64,000 nucleotides of DNA, taken from NCBI RefSeq assembly GCF_018128065.1, contig NZ_CP072359.1, forward strand, positions 186,001 to 250,000, written 5' to 3'. The notes beneath the pieces are model-generated. The model worked only from the letters and a program-made list of their open reading frames with translations. It ran no database searches and was not told where the DNA came from. Positions 17,546 to 25,654 of the stretch are shown in pieces. The DNA comes from Prevotella melaninogenica. GTDB lineage: Bacteria; Bacteroidota; Bacteroidia; Bacteroidales; Bacteroidaceae. The number at the start of each line of letters is the position of its first letter. Position 1 is the first letter of the stretch. Both the position numbers and the translations under genes were made by a program.

Positions 17546-17962
17546 TTAAAACTCGAATAGTGAGGGTTGTGCTATCTGCTGTTCCACTTGCTTCTCCGCT
17601 TTTGGTTTCTTGGTGGTCAGTTTGCGGTATTCCTCCGCTTGGTATCGCTCAATAGCCTTTTTCCGTGCTTCCGCCTTTTCCTCCTCTATAAGTTCAATAG
17701 TATGGTTTACCACGACTTGGCAGTTGATGGACTTGCCCACCTCGATGTTATCCTCATCGTAGTAGTGAACGGCAAGGGAATATACCTCCTCATCGGACAG
17801 ACCTGCACACCCCATTCTTTGGACTTCCGTCAAGATGTAGGTAATGCACTCGTCTATGTTCTTGTTCTCCTTGCGGAAACTTTCCGCAAAGAGTTCATCG
17901 TATGATGCTCTCGTTTCCAAATAGTTTTGGATAACGTCCTTGAAATGTTCTGTTCCTTTCAT
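17546..17962 (-). CDS. PcfK-like protein of conjugative elements
   Basis: 138 aa, soluble, highly charged, ending PSLFEF. It matches the PcfK-like family found with PcfJ in Bacteroidales conjugative transposons. The function is unknown, and it is probably expressed early after transfer. It lies 21 bases upstream of ardA on the same strand, and the usual PcfJ partner is not present. It appears intact from the ATG at 17962. Confidence 0.7.
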   Translation of the reverse strand: MKGTEHFKDVIQNYLETRASYDELFAESFRKENKNIDECITYILTEVQRMGCAGLSDEEVYSLAVHYYDEDNIEVGKSINCQVVVNHTIELIEEEKAEARKKAIERYQAEEYRKLTTKKPKAEKQVEQQIAQPSLFEF

Positions 17963-17974
17963 TGTCTTATATAG

Positions 17975-18193
17975 TTATATGGTTTCTAAAATGATTTCTT
18001 GGATATGAATAGGTTCAACTTCTGAAAAGAGATAGAGTATAAATTCCTTTCTGTCCTTCCGATAGAGTTCCTTGTATAGTTCCCCAAAGGTGGATATGTT
18101 TCCGTTGAGGTAAACCGATACCATATACTCGAAGATGTTGTCCACTTCGTAGTATCTGCATTGCTGTGCGATTGTCTTGCTTCTTCTTTTCAT
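17975..18193 (-). CDS. Small conjugative-transposon protein, unknown function
   Basis: 72 aa, ATG at 18193, ending 12 bases before the PcfK-like gene, so it is in one operon with it. It has a basic N-terminus (MKRRSKTIAQQ), then a helical acidic part (ELYKELYRKDRKEFILYLF). I recall no named domain. Context makes it part of the leading-region operon of the conjugative element. Confidence 0.55.
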   Translation of the reverse strand: MKRRSKTIAQQCRYYEVDNIFEYMVSVYLNGNISTFGELYKELYRKDRKEFILYLFSEVEPIHIQEIILETI

Positions 18194-18205
18194 ATATCTG
18201 TCTGT

Positions 18206-18415
18206 TTAAGAAATGAGTATCCAAAGTATTGTCCCGATGATGAGGGCATAAGCCAAAATGTATGCGGCGATTGCCAAAGCAATGGTAAGGAGTAGCCGAA
18301 TGAGGAGTTTTCCCACACATATCCATGCCAGCCAAAGCCAGACGCTTCCGCCACAAAGGAGAGAGCCTGCGAGTGCAAGTACCACCCAAATTGATATTTT
18401 GTATCTCAGTTTCAT
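18206..18415 (-). CDS. Small membrane protein of the conjugative element
   Basis: 69 aa with two hydrophobic segments (about 8-32 and 38-66) that should span the membrane. It is the first gene of the minus-strand set that continues through the 72-aa gene, the PcfK-like gene and ardA, with gaps of 12-22 bases. No function is known to me. Confidence 0.5.
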   Translation of the reverse strand: MKLRYKISIWVVLALAGSLLCGGSVWLWLAWICVGKLLIRLLLTIALAIAAYILAYALIIGTILWILIS

Positions 18416-18480
18416 CTTGTCTGATTTTTTTGATTTTATGCGGATTTTAGAGGTGAGGGAGTTGAGTTTCCATTTTCTTT

Positions 18481-18977
18481 TTCCCTGCTTCTCGTATATC
18501 CGACATTTTTTTTATGCGTCTTTCCGTCGGGTCGGTCGTTTTCGTTTCAGTGGCGTAAAAAGGTAGGGCTTAGGACAAACAAGGTTTTATGGCGAGAATA
18601 CTACCAGCAATGAAATGGAAGTGTGGAGATTGTCGTCTAAACGGCTTGCCGCCCCGACCTTTTTTGTCCGTGGAAGCCCGGAACTACCTTTGCCGCTGAC
18701 AACGAACAACCGATCCCGACATAATACACGGGCATAAGTGGAGGATGTGCAGACGGAGAAGCGGGGCGAAAACAAAAAACGCAGTCTTCGGGGACTACAT
18801 CTTATCACAAAACGGAATACACGGAAAACAAAAAGCCGCCCAAACGGACGGCTCTACTAAAATAATTGGGGGAAAATTCTTTTTTCTCACGATACACCCT
18901 TATCTTTGCAACAGGTTATTCGCTTTTGTGCAAAGCGTTGTATATCAATTCGGAAGATATGTCACTAACCATTGCCA
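18481..18977. repeat. 490-bp direct repeat, copy 1, with promoter near its right end
   Basis: Nearly identical to 20200-20692 over almost its whole length, with scattered substitutions and a few small indels, weakening in the last 30 bases. It contains a hairpin, AGCCG-CC...GG-A-CGGCT (about 18833-18852), and a -7 element TATCTTTG (18901-18908) pointing right at the TIR-like gene. A 73-codon minus-strand ORF is present in both copies but shows no sign of being coding. Confidence 0.9.
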
Positions 18978-19018
18978 ATTGTCGTCAACTATGAAAATTG
19001 ATAATTAGGAGATAAAAG

Positions 19019-20187
19019 ATGGAACTAAAATATTCTACTCTTGGCAATCTGATTTGCCTAAAAATCAAAATTTGAACTTTATTGAAACATCAATTAAAGA
19101 TGCATTAAAAAAGTTACGCCAACAAAAAAATATTTCATTAGATATAAAGCTTGATAAAGCAACAAGAAATTTAGCTGGTTCTCCTGATATTACAGAATCT
19201 ATTTTTACCCAAATAGGAAGTTGTAATATTTTTGTTGCGGATATTTCAATCATAAACAAAAAATATGACGAATTAAGAAAAACGCCAAATCCTAATGTAT
19301 TAGTAGAATTAGGCTATGCAGCTAGATCATTAGGATGGGAAAAAATTATATGTGTATATAATAAAGATTTTGGAAGCTATAATGATTTGCCATTCGATTT
19401 AAGAAATAGACGAATATTAGATTATACAAGTTGTAATGGAAAAGACGAGTTATCACGTAAAATAGAATCCGCAATATACGAAATGAATAAAAAAGGAAAT
19501 CTGACTAACAAAATATTGGATTTTCTTAAAAAAGACATAGATAGAGAAATATTGGGGGTATTATCACATTTATCATTAATAGTTGATTATGATATTTCAA
19601 AAAAGAATTTATTTGCAGCTACACAAAACTTCCTGAATATGTCTCAAAATGATTTATTCAAGGAGTTGCAAAATAAAAAAACACTAGGATTTTACGTGTT
19701 GAAACTATTTAATGAAGATGAAAATAAGATTTACAACCATATTAATAAAGCTCTAAGTTCTCCATATTATAATAGAGAAGTTTTGAATTCACTCATTGAT
19801 ATTTATGAATGGTTTGCTGAATATGACAAGTTTAAGACCAACTATTTTTCTACACTATTTATTAAATTAGAAGAGAAAGATGATAGATTTATTGTCGTTA
19901 AGGGTTCAGAAATAGCATCAAATAATTTACCTAACAGATATTTGTTGATGGAGAAACTTAACAAAGAAAAAGGTATTGTTCGAAATTTTGGTGATTTCCC
20001 CATTGGCTATATACCTATATTGACTAATTATTTTACACTAAATCATGGAACTCTCGACAAATATTGCGATATATTATTTTTATTAATAGAATCAATCAAT
20101 AAGTGGCTAAAAATTACCAATAATGAATTTATTATTGACTTTACAAAACAATTCAGGATAAAAAAATCAGATGGAAGCTGGCTCTAA
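19019..20187 (+). pseudogene. TIR-like domain protein (defence-type), frameshifted at its start
   Basis: A good ribosome binding site (AGGAG) precedes the ATG at 19019, but that frame stops after 18 codons. The long frame lacks an ATG and can only start at TTG 19054. One extra A in the run AAAA at 19027-19030 would give a single 389-aa product beginning MELKIFYSWQSDLP. Family-like motifs follow: GSPDITESIF, VADISI, then NPNVLVELGYA, where the Glu sits as in the catalytic position of TIR NADases, and LPFDLRNRRI. The C-terminal 220 residues are helical and not recognised. The gene is far more AT-rich than its surroundings and sits alone between the two 490-bp repeats. Anti-phage function is inferred from the family resemblance only. 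Confidence 0.65.
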
Positions 20188-20199
20188 TTTATTCCCAAA

Positions 20200-20692
20200 T
20201 TCCTTGTTTCTTGCATATCCGACATTTTTTGCGTTTTTCCGTCGGGTCGGTCGTTTTCGTTTCAGTGGCGTAAAAAGGTAGGGCTTAGGACAAACAAGGT
20301 TTTACGGCGAGAATACTACCTGCAATGAAATGGACGTGTGGAGATTGTCGTCTAAACGGCTTGCCGCCCCGACCTTTTTTGTCCGTGGAAGCCCGGAACT
20401 ACCTTTGCCGCTGACAACGAACAACCGATCCCGACATAATACACGGGCATAAGTGGAGGATGTGCAGACGGAGAAGCGAGGCGAAAACAAAAAACGCAGT
20501 TTTCGAGGACTACATCTTATCACAAAACGGAATACACGGAAAACAAAAAGCCGCCCAAACGGACGGCTCTACTAAAATAATTGGGGGAAAATTCTTTTTT
20601 TTCACGATACACCCTTATCTTTGCAATAGGTTATTCGAGTTATGCAAAGCGTTGTATATCACTGTTGAAGATAGGTCGCTAAATCATTACCT
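20200..20692. repeat. 490-bp direct repeat, copy 2
   Basis: Second copy of 18481-18977, starting 13 bases after the stop of the TIR-like gene. Its -7 element TATCTTTG lies at 20616-20623, but no gene follows within reach. It marks the right-hand limit of recognisable mobile-element sequence. Confidence 0.9.
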
Positions 20693-20964
20693 ACTGCATT
20701 TCATAACTCATAAGGCTGTTCATAGCCAATTACTTAGACCTAAATGATAGATTTTAGCAAAAAAATGATGTAAAAATAATAACTTTCTTAGAATCAACCT
20801 CAACTAAACAATCATGCTCTATAGGTTTTCTAAGAAAAAAGATAGGCATATATAAATAAAGTATAAATGGAATAGAGTGACAACTATAAAACACGTTTTG
20901 TAATAAATTTTCCCTCTCTCCATTTTCAATTCATGCTTAATAGCATTTGAATTAAGCCTTAATT
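20693..20964. other. Non-coding stretch at the island-chromosome boundary
   Basis: AT-rich sequence without a supported ORF or hairpin of note. The boundary of the mobile element probably lies in here, but I see no integrase gene and no attachment-site repeat. Confidence 0.4.
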
Positions 20965-21030
20965 GGCTCCCAAAAGATGCCCTTTTGAGCTCTAACTAAC
21001 GCCCTTTAAGGAGCTAAGTAAGCACCTTTT
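20965..21030. repeat. 22-bp tandem array A (three units)
   Basis: Units at 20965, 20987 and 21009 share GCCCTTT or GCACCTTTT at the same phase every 22 bases, plus GAGCTC/GGAGCT and CTAAC/CTAAG blocks. The sequence is the reverse complement type of the array at 48149-48236. The rest of the gap up to 21456 is AT-rich without a gene. Confidence 0.75.
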
Positions 21031-21456
21031 AAAATCCAACCTTATAACAATCAGAATATAAGGAAGTTACAAAGACAACATAAAACCCACTTTTATACAT
21101 TTCAAAAGGCTTAAAAATAAGAAATTATGTAAATATATTTCATGCCTTAAAGCGTAAAACATTCTATCAAAGAATAAGCTCTTAACCGCACTCCAAATCC
21201 CCAAAAGCAAATAAAAGACAACATTAAAGTGAAGTCTTTAATGAAAAGCACCAATTAAATAACAAGAAAATAGTAACTTTGTAAACATAATCAATTTACT
21301 TTAAGTTTGAACCCCTAACAGCAAAATATGCTTCTTTTAATTTATTCCTATTCAGTTATTTGATATGGAAACTATTATCATCTTTCATTAAGAGTAATAT
21401 AAAATAAGAGAGCAAAGCACCTGTTTCAAGAGGGATTATAGCAAGAAAATCAATAG

Positions 21457-22341
21457 ATGAATCGTATATTCTTTAAGATTATCATACTCTCTCTATCCTT
21501 TATGGCTATTGCTTGCCAAGGAGAGAAGAAGAAGGGAAATTTCTCAACATTAGACAAACCCTTTGTAGAATCCTATAACAGCAATAAGTCTGATTCTTCC
21601 AAAAAGACAAATGGGAAAAAGAAGATGACTCAAAAGAGTAGTTTTGAGATAAAACAAGGCTTAGAAATCCCTATAAGTAAAGCCAATGTTCCATCTCTAC
21701 TACTTTATCGTGAAGGTTATACCACATCGTATAATGTCGAAACACGTACGCCTAACTGGGTAGCATGGCACCTTACTGCAAGCCATACCAACGGACCAGC
21801 TAAGCGCAAGGGCATCATCTTCCAAGCAGACGAAGAGATACCAGAACCACGTGTTGACACCTACGATTATATGCGCTCCGGATATGATCGTGGACACATG
21901 TGTCCTGCGGGCGATAATCATTGGAGCCAAAAAGCGATGGAGCAGAGTTTCCTGATGACAAATGTTTGTCCGCAAATACCAGCTCTAAACAGTGGTTTGT
22001 GGAACACAATAGAGAAACAATGCCGCACATGGGCACAAGAGTATGGAGATGTCTATATCGTCTGTGGACCTATCTATTTCAATCAAAAGCATAAGACTAT
22101 TGGCAAGAATAAAGTGCAAGTGCCAGAGGCTTTCTTCAAAGTAGTTCTCTGTCTGAGAGATGATCCCAAAGCTATTGGCTTTATTTGTAGGAATGTATCA
22201 ACCAAAGGAAGAAAGAAAACTGACTACGTTAATACGGTTGACGAGATAGAACGTATCACAGGAATGGACTTCTTCTCACTGCTTCCTGACAACATAGAGC
22301 AGCAAATAGAAGGTCATGCTGATATTAAAGAGTGGAACTAA
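21457..22341 (+). CDS. DNA/RNA non-specific endonuclease, lipoprotein
   Basis: 294 aa. A lipoprotein signal ends in AIACQ (Cys20), then a Lys/Ser-rich linker (25-60), then a NUC1-type nuclease domain (about 80-280). The active-site block is YDRGHMCPAGD with catalytic His, followed by the metal-binding Asn in SGLWNTIEKQ. It probably degrades nucleic acids at the cell surface or in the periplasm for nutrition. The helicase gene starts 23 bases downstream, so they may be co-transcribed. Confidence 0.9.
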   Translation: MNRIFFKIIILSLSFMAIACQGEKKKGNFSTLDKPFVESYNSNKSDSSKKTNGKKKMTQKSSFEIKQGLEIPISKANVPSLLLYREGYTTSYNVETRTPNWVAWHLTASHTNGPAKRKGIIFQADEEIPEPRVDTYDYMRSGYDRGHMCPAGDNHWSQKAMEQSFLMTNVCPQIPALNSGLWNTIEKQCRTWAQEYGDVYIVCGPIYFNQKHKTIGKNKVQVPEAFFKVVLCLRDDPKAIGFICRNVSTKGRKKTDYVNTVDEIERITGMDFFSLLPDNIEQQIEGHADIKEWN

Positions 22342-22364
22342 TAAGAGATATAAGACTTTAAACG

Positions 22365-23864
22365 ATGATAAATGAGGAGCTAAAATACAGAATATTACAG
22401 AACTTCGGCTTTGAACCAACTACCGATCAGATGTATGCAGTAGACCTCTTTGCACGCTTTATGACTAACCGTGATGAGCGTGCTGTCATGATTCTCCGTG
22501 GTAGTGCTGGTACGGGTAAAACCTCTTTAGCAGGTGCTATTGTCCGCACAATGCTGGAATTACGACAAAAGGTTTCGCTATTGGCTCCAACGGGTCGTGC
22601 CGCAAAGGTATTCTCATTAAATGCCAATCAGCCTGCAGCAACCATTCATCGCTCTATCTATCGGGAAAAAGCATTTACAGGACTTGACGGAAAGTTTAAT
22701 CTGAATGTCAACCTCTTCCATGACCGTTTGTTCATGGTTGATGAGGCATCGATGATTAGTTTGTCGTCAAGTAACACCACATTCGGCAGCGGTTGCCTAC
22801 TTGACGACCTTATCCAATATGTTTATAACGACCGTAACTGCCGTATGTTGCTTGTCGGCGACAAAGCACAGCTCCCTCCTGTTGGTGAAGAAGAGAGTCC
22901 TGCGCTACGTGCGGATGTCCTTCGTGCCTACGGACTAACGGTCTATGAATGTGATTTGAACGAGGTTCTTCGACAGAGCCAAAACTCTGGTATTCTTTAC
23001 AATGCCACAGTCATCAGACAAATGATAACCCATGATGAGGTTACACAACTACCTAAGATTCGCTTTAATGGCTTTGCCGACATCTCTATTGTTCCAGGTG
23101 ATGAATTGATTGAGCGTCTTGCTTCCAGCTATTCTGAGGTGGGAATAGACGAAACAATGGTCATCACGCGTTCTAACAAACGTGCAAATGTCTTCAATCA
23201 AGGTATTCGCAACATGGTTCTTGGACGTGAAGAAGAACTGACAACAGGAGACATGCTGATGGTGGTAAAGAATAAGTATAAGAACAATCCCTCCTCCGAA
23301 GAAAGGGGCATAAACACCGCCATAAACAATGTAAGACACGCTACACCCCTTTCTTCAGGTGAAGGAAAGGATGTTGAGCCACCTGCTCTAACCTTCATCG
23401 CTAACGGTGACCGTGCTGTTGTGCGTCGTGTTCGCAATGTACGTGAACTTTATGGCTTCCGTTTTGCAGATGTATCATTGGAATTCCCCGATTATAATAA
23501 CGCAGAAGAGGATATGACCGTAATCCTTGATGCACTTATGACCGAAGCACCTGCCTTAACACAAGAGCAGAACGAACAACTCTTTCAACGTGTGTTAGAG
23601 GATTATGAGGACATTCCACTAAAGGCAGACCGCATGAAGAAGGTACGTGAAGATGAATATTACAACGCCTTACAAGTGAAATTCGGCTATGCTATCACCT
23701 GCCATAAAGCACAGGGCGGACAGTGGGCACACATCTATCTTGACCAAGGATATATGACCGACGAGATGCTTACACCTGATTATATCCATTGGCTTTACAC
23801 AGCCTTTACACGTGCCACAGAGCATCTCTACCTTGTCAACTGGCCTAAAACGCAAGTGGAATAG
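22365..23864 (+). CDS. RecD-like ATP-dependent DNA helicase
   Basis: 499 aa superfamily 1 helicase. Walker A is GSAGTGKTS (about residue 46-54), Walker B is MVDEAS, motif III is LVGDKAQLPPVG, and the UvrD-like C-terminal motif is YAITCHKAQGGQW. It resembles the stand-alone RecD2/exonuclease V alpha-type proteins of Bacteroidetes, involved in DNA repair or recombination. Around residues 309-336 it carries a stretch (NPSSEERG...TPLSSGEGK) encoded by an inverted-repeat element inserted in frame (23288-23371). The frame is kept, so the gene is probably functional. Confidence 0.88.
   Translation: MINEELKYRILQNFGFEPTTDQMYAVDLFARFMTNRDERAVMILRGSAGTGKTSLAGAIVRTMLELRQKVSLLAPTGRAAKVFSLNANQPAATIHRSIYREKAFTGLDGKFNLNVNLFHDRLFMVDEASMISLSSSNTTFGSGCLLDDLIQYVYNDRNCRMLLVGDKAQLPPVGEEESPALRADVLRAYGLTVYECDLNEVLRQSQNSGILYNATVIRQMITHDEVTQLPKIRFNGFADISIVPGDELIERLASSYSEVGIDETMVITRSNKRANVFNQGIRNMVLGREEELTTGDMLMVVKNKYKNNPSSEERGINTAINNVRHATPLSSGEGKDVEPPALTFIANGDRAVVRRVRNVRELYGFRFADVSLEFPDYNNAEEDMTVILDALMTEAPALTQEQNEQLFQRVLEDYEDIPLKADRMKKVREDEYYNALQVKFGYAITCHKAQGGQWAHIYLDQGYMTDEMLTPDYIHWLYTAFTRATEHLYLVNWPKTQVE
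23288..23371. repeat. Palindromic repeat embedded in frame in the helicase gene
   Basis: 84 bp (28 codons) with imperfect inverted ends. GAAGAAAGGGG near the left end pairs with CCCCTTTCTTC near the right end, with partial pairing beyond. The translated sequence is low-complexity and sits between conserved helicase segments, where homologues vary. Confidence 0.55.
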
Positions 23865-24052
23865 AATATATTAATGTTGAACAGAAGTGCAAATTATCAT
23901 CTCTTCTATCCATAAAAAACGATGGAAAGACAATCACTTTTTGCATTTTATAGTTAAAACATACTAAAAAGTGAAACAACCAAAAAGATTTATACTTATC
24001 TTTGACAAATATTATAGTTCAAAAAATTAATTCACTTAAGCTAAAAAAGATT

Positions 24053-24637
24053 ATGAAGAAAGTATTTATCATGGCAATTGCTGTAGCAGCAATGACCTTC
24101 ACAAGCTGTAATAACAGTAAAACTAACGCTCCAAAGGCTGATGCAGACTCAACTATGAAAGAATTAGTTCCGGCTGATTCAGCTGTAACAGCAGAGGCTC
24201 CAGCTTCACCTGACCAACTCATTGAGCAGCTCAACGAGAAAGTAAAGGCTAAGGACGATAAGGGTGTAGCTGCATTGCTCACGGCAGCACAAACCAAGAT
24301 GGCTGAACTTGCTCAGAAGAACCCACAAGAGGCACAGGCTTATGTTGCAAAGCTCCAGCAGTGGATGCAGAGCAACTCTAAGAATATTCAGGCTGCTTTG
24401 AAGTCTTCTGGCAATGAGGCTGCAGCAAAAGCTGTTGGTGCTGCTATCGACGCTGCTTCAAAGGCTGACCCAAAGGCTATCACTGAGGGTATGTCAAAGG
24501 TTAAGGAAGCTGCTCAATCCGTATCACCAGAGCAGATAGAAGCTGCAAAGAAGGCTGCCAAGGAAGCTGCAGAAAAGATGCAAGGCAAGACTAACGAAGA
24601 CGCACAAAAGGCGATGAAGGACTTAGGTATCAAATAA
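24053..24637 (+). CDS. Alanine-rich helical lipoprotein
   Basis: 194 aa from the ATG at 24053; an upstream in-frame start is ignored because it lies before the signal peptide. The lipoprotein signal ends in FTSCN (Cys18). The rest is almost entirely predicted helix, with many Ala, Lys and Glu and repeats such as AAKKAAKEAAEKMQGK near the C-terminus. No domain recognised. Monocistronic with its own terminator. Confidence 0.75.
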   Translation: MKKVFIMAIAVAAMTFTSCNNSKTNAPKADADSTMKELVPADSAVTAEAPASPDQLIEQLNEKVKAKDDKGVAALLTAAQTKMAELAQKNPQEAQAYVAKLQQWMQSNSKNIQAALKSSGNEAAAKAVGAAIDAASKADPKAITEGMSKVKEAAQSVSPEQIEAAKKAAKEAAEKMQGKTNEDAQKAMKDLGIK

Positions 24638-24646
24638 CATTAAACT

Positions 24647-24688
24647 CATCCCCGACTCTTTTTCCCAATAAAAAGAGTTGGGAGATGT
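24647..24688 (+). terminator. Intrinsic terminator
   Basis: ACTCTTTTT (24655-24663) pairs with AAAAAGAGT (24670-24678), extended outwards by CATCCCCG with TGGGAGATG, and is followed by TTTTG. Confidence 0.8.
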
Positions 24689-24752
24689 TTTGAAAAACGC
24701 AATTTATTTTATAGATTCAACCACGCATACACGTTAAATCAAATAGTTTTCG

Positions 24753-24760
24753 TATCTTCG
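24753..24760 (+). promoter_or_regulatory. -7 element almost touching the start codon
   Basis: TATCTTCG ends four bases before the ATG at 24765. Transcription should begin at or next to the start codon, giving a leaderless message. Confidence 0.55.
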
Positions 24761-24764
24761 CACT

Positions 24765-25337
24765 ATGATTAGGATTGAAAAAGCACAGAAGGAGCAGGCT
24801 ACAGTGATAGCCCGTTTAATTATGGAGGCGATGGATCATGAGTGTTGCCAGTGGTTTGCAGGTCCTAACCATAGTTTAGAAGATTTTCATCAGCTGATAA
24901 CAAGTTTGGTGGAACGTGAAGACTCACAATATTCCTATCTTAATACAATTGTTGCAATAACAGATACAAACGAGATTGCTGGTATCTGTGTTAGCTACGA
25001 TGGAGCTAAACTTAAAGAATTAAGACAGACTTTCATCAATGGTGCATTGGCTGCTTTCGGTCGTGATTTTTCGGACATGGATGATGAGACAGCGGCTGGA
25101 GAACTTTATATTGACTCCTTATGCGTTAATCATACATTCCGCAGGAGAGGTCTTGCTAAGCAACTACTTGAAGCAACAATAGAGAAAGGCAGAAAGATGA
25201 ATCTCCCAACAGGCTTGCTTGTTGATACAGGAAACCCACAGGCTGAACGCCTCTATCATCGTGTTGGTTTCGTTCACATAGACGATAATCAGTGGGGTGG
25301 TCACATGATGAAGCACCTACAGAAGCAGTTACGTTAA
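24765..25337 (+). CDS. GNAT-family N-acetyltransferase
   Basis: 190 aa. The acetyl-CoA-binding motif A is visible as YIDSLCVNHTFRRRGLAKQL (about residues 109-128), followed by motif B with YHRVGFVH near the C-terminus. The substrate is unknown. No ribosome binding site is seen and the -7 element is adjacent, so translation is probably leaderless. Confidence 0.85.
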   Translation: MIRIEKAQKEQATVIARLIMEAMDHECCQWFAGPNHSLEDFHQLITSLVEREDSQYSYLNTIVAITDTNEIAGICVSYDGAKLKELRQTFINGALAAFGRDFSDMDDETAAGELYIDSLCVNHTFRRRGLAKQLLEATIEKGRKMNLPTGLLVDTGNPQAERLYHRVGFVHIDDNQWGGHMMKHLQKQLR

Positions 25338-25414
25338 TATCTTATCATAAATAGTTTACACAACATCACAAGTAGAAAAACACACCTTTATTTGCCCATC
25401 TCTCCCCTTTATCG

Positions 25415-25593
25415 TATCTTTGCAAATGCAATTGGTTCATTACCATCATGATTAAAAAGGGAAAGCGGTGTAAATCCGCTACTGTCCCGCAGCTGTAAGT
25501 TGTCTGTCATAGGTAAACAGAAGCCACTGGTTGATATAGAACTGGGAAGGCGTTTACCCTACTTTGGGCAATAAGTCAGAAGACCTGCCATTG
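25415..25593 (+). promoter_or_regulatory. Cobalamin riboswitch with promoter
   Basis: A -7 element TATCTTTG (25415-25422) is followed by the recognisable riboswitch: GGGAAAGCGGTG, ACTGTCCCGCAGCTGTAAG, GCCACTG, CTGGGAAGGCG, and AGTCAGAAGACCTGCC. It binds adenosylcobalamin and should shut off the receptor gene that starts 62 bases downstream when B12 is plentiful. Confidence 0.95.
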
Positions 25594-25654
25594 TAAATCG
25601 TTGCATCCCTCGAGGAAGGGCACTGCATAGAACCCTTTGATTACAGAAAGAGAT

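Noticed and set aside
18898..18910. CTnDOT-type attachment core (GTANNTTTGC-like)
   Set aside because: TTATCTTTGC only partly fits, and the same string is the ordinary Bacteroidetes -7 promoter. No integrase gene is nearby.
18587..20523. 73-codon minus-strand ORFs in both 490-bp repeats
   Set aside because: Conserved only because the DNA repeat is conserved. No ribosome binding site and no protein-like substitution pattern.
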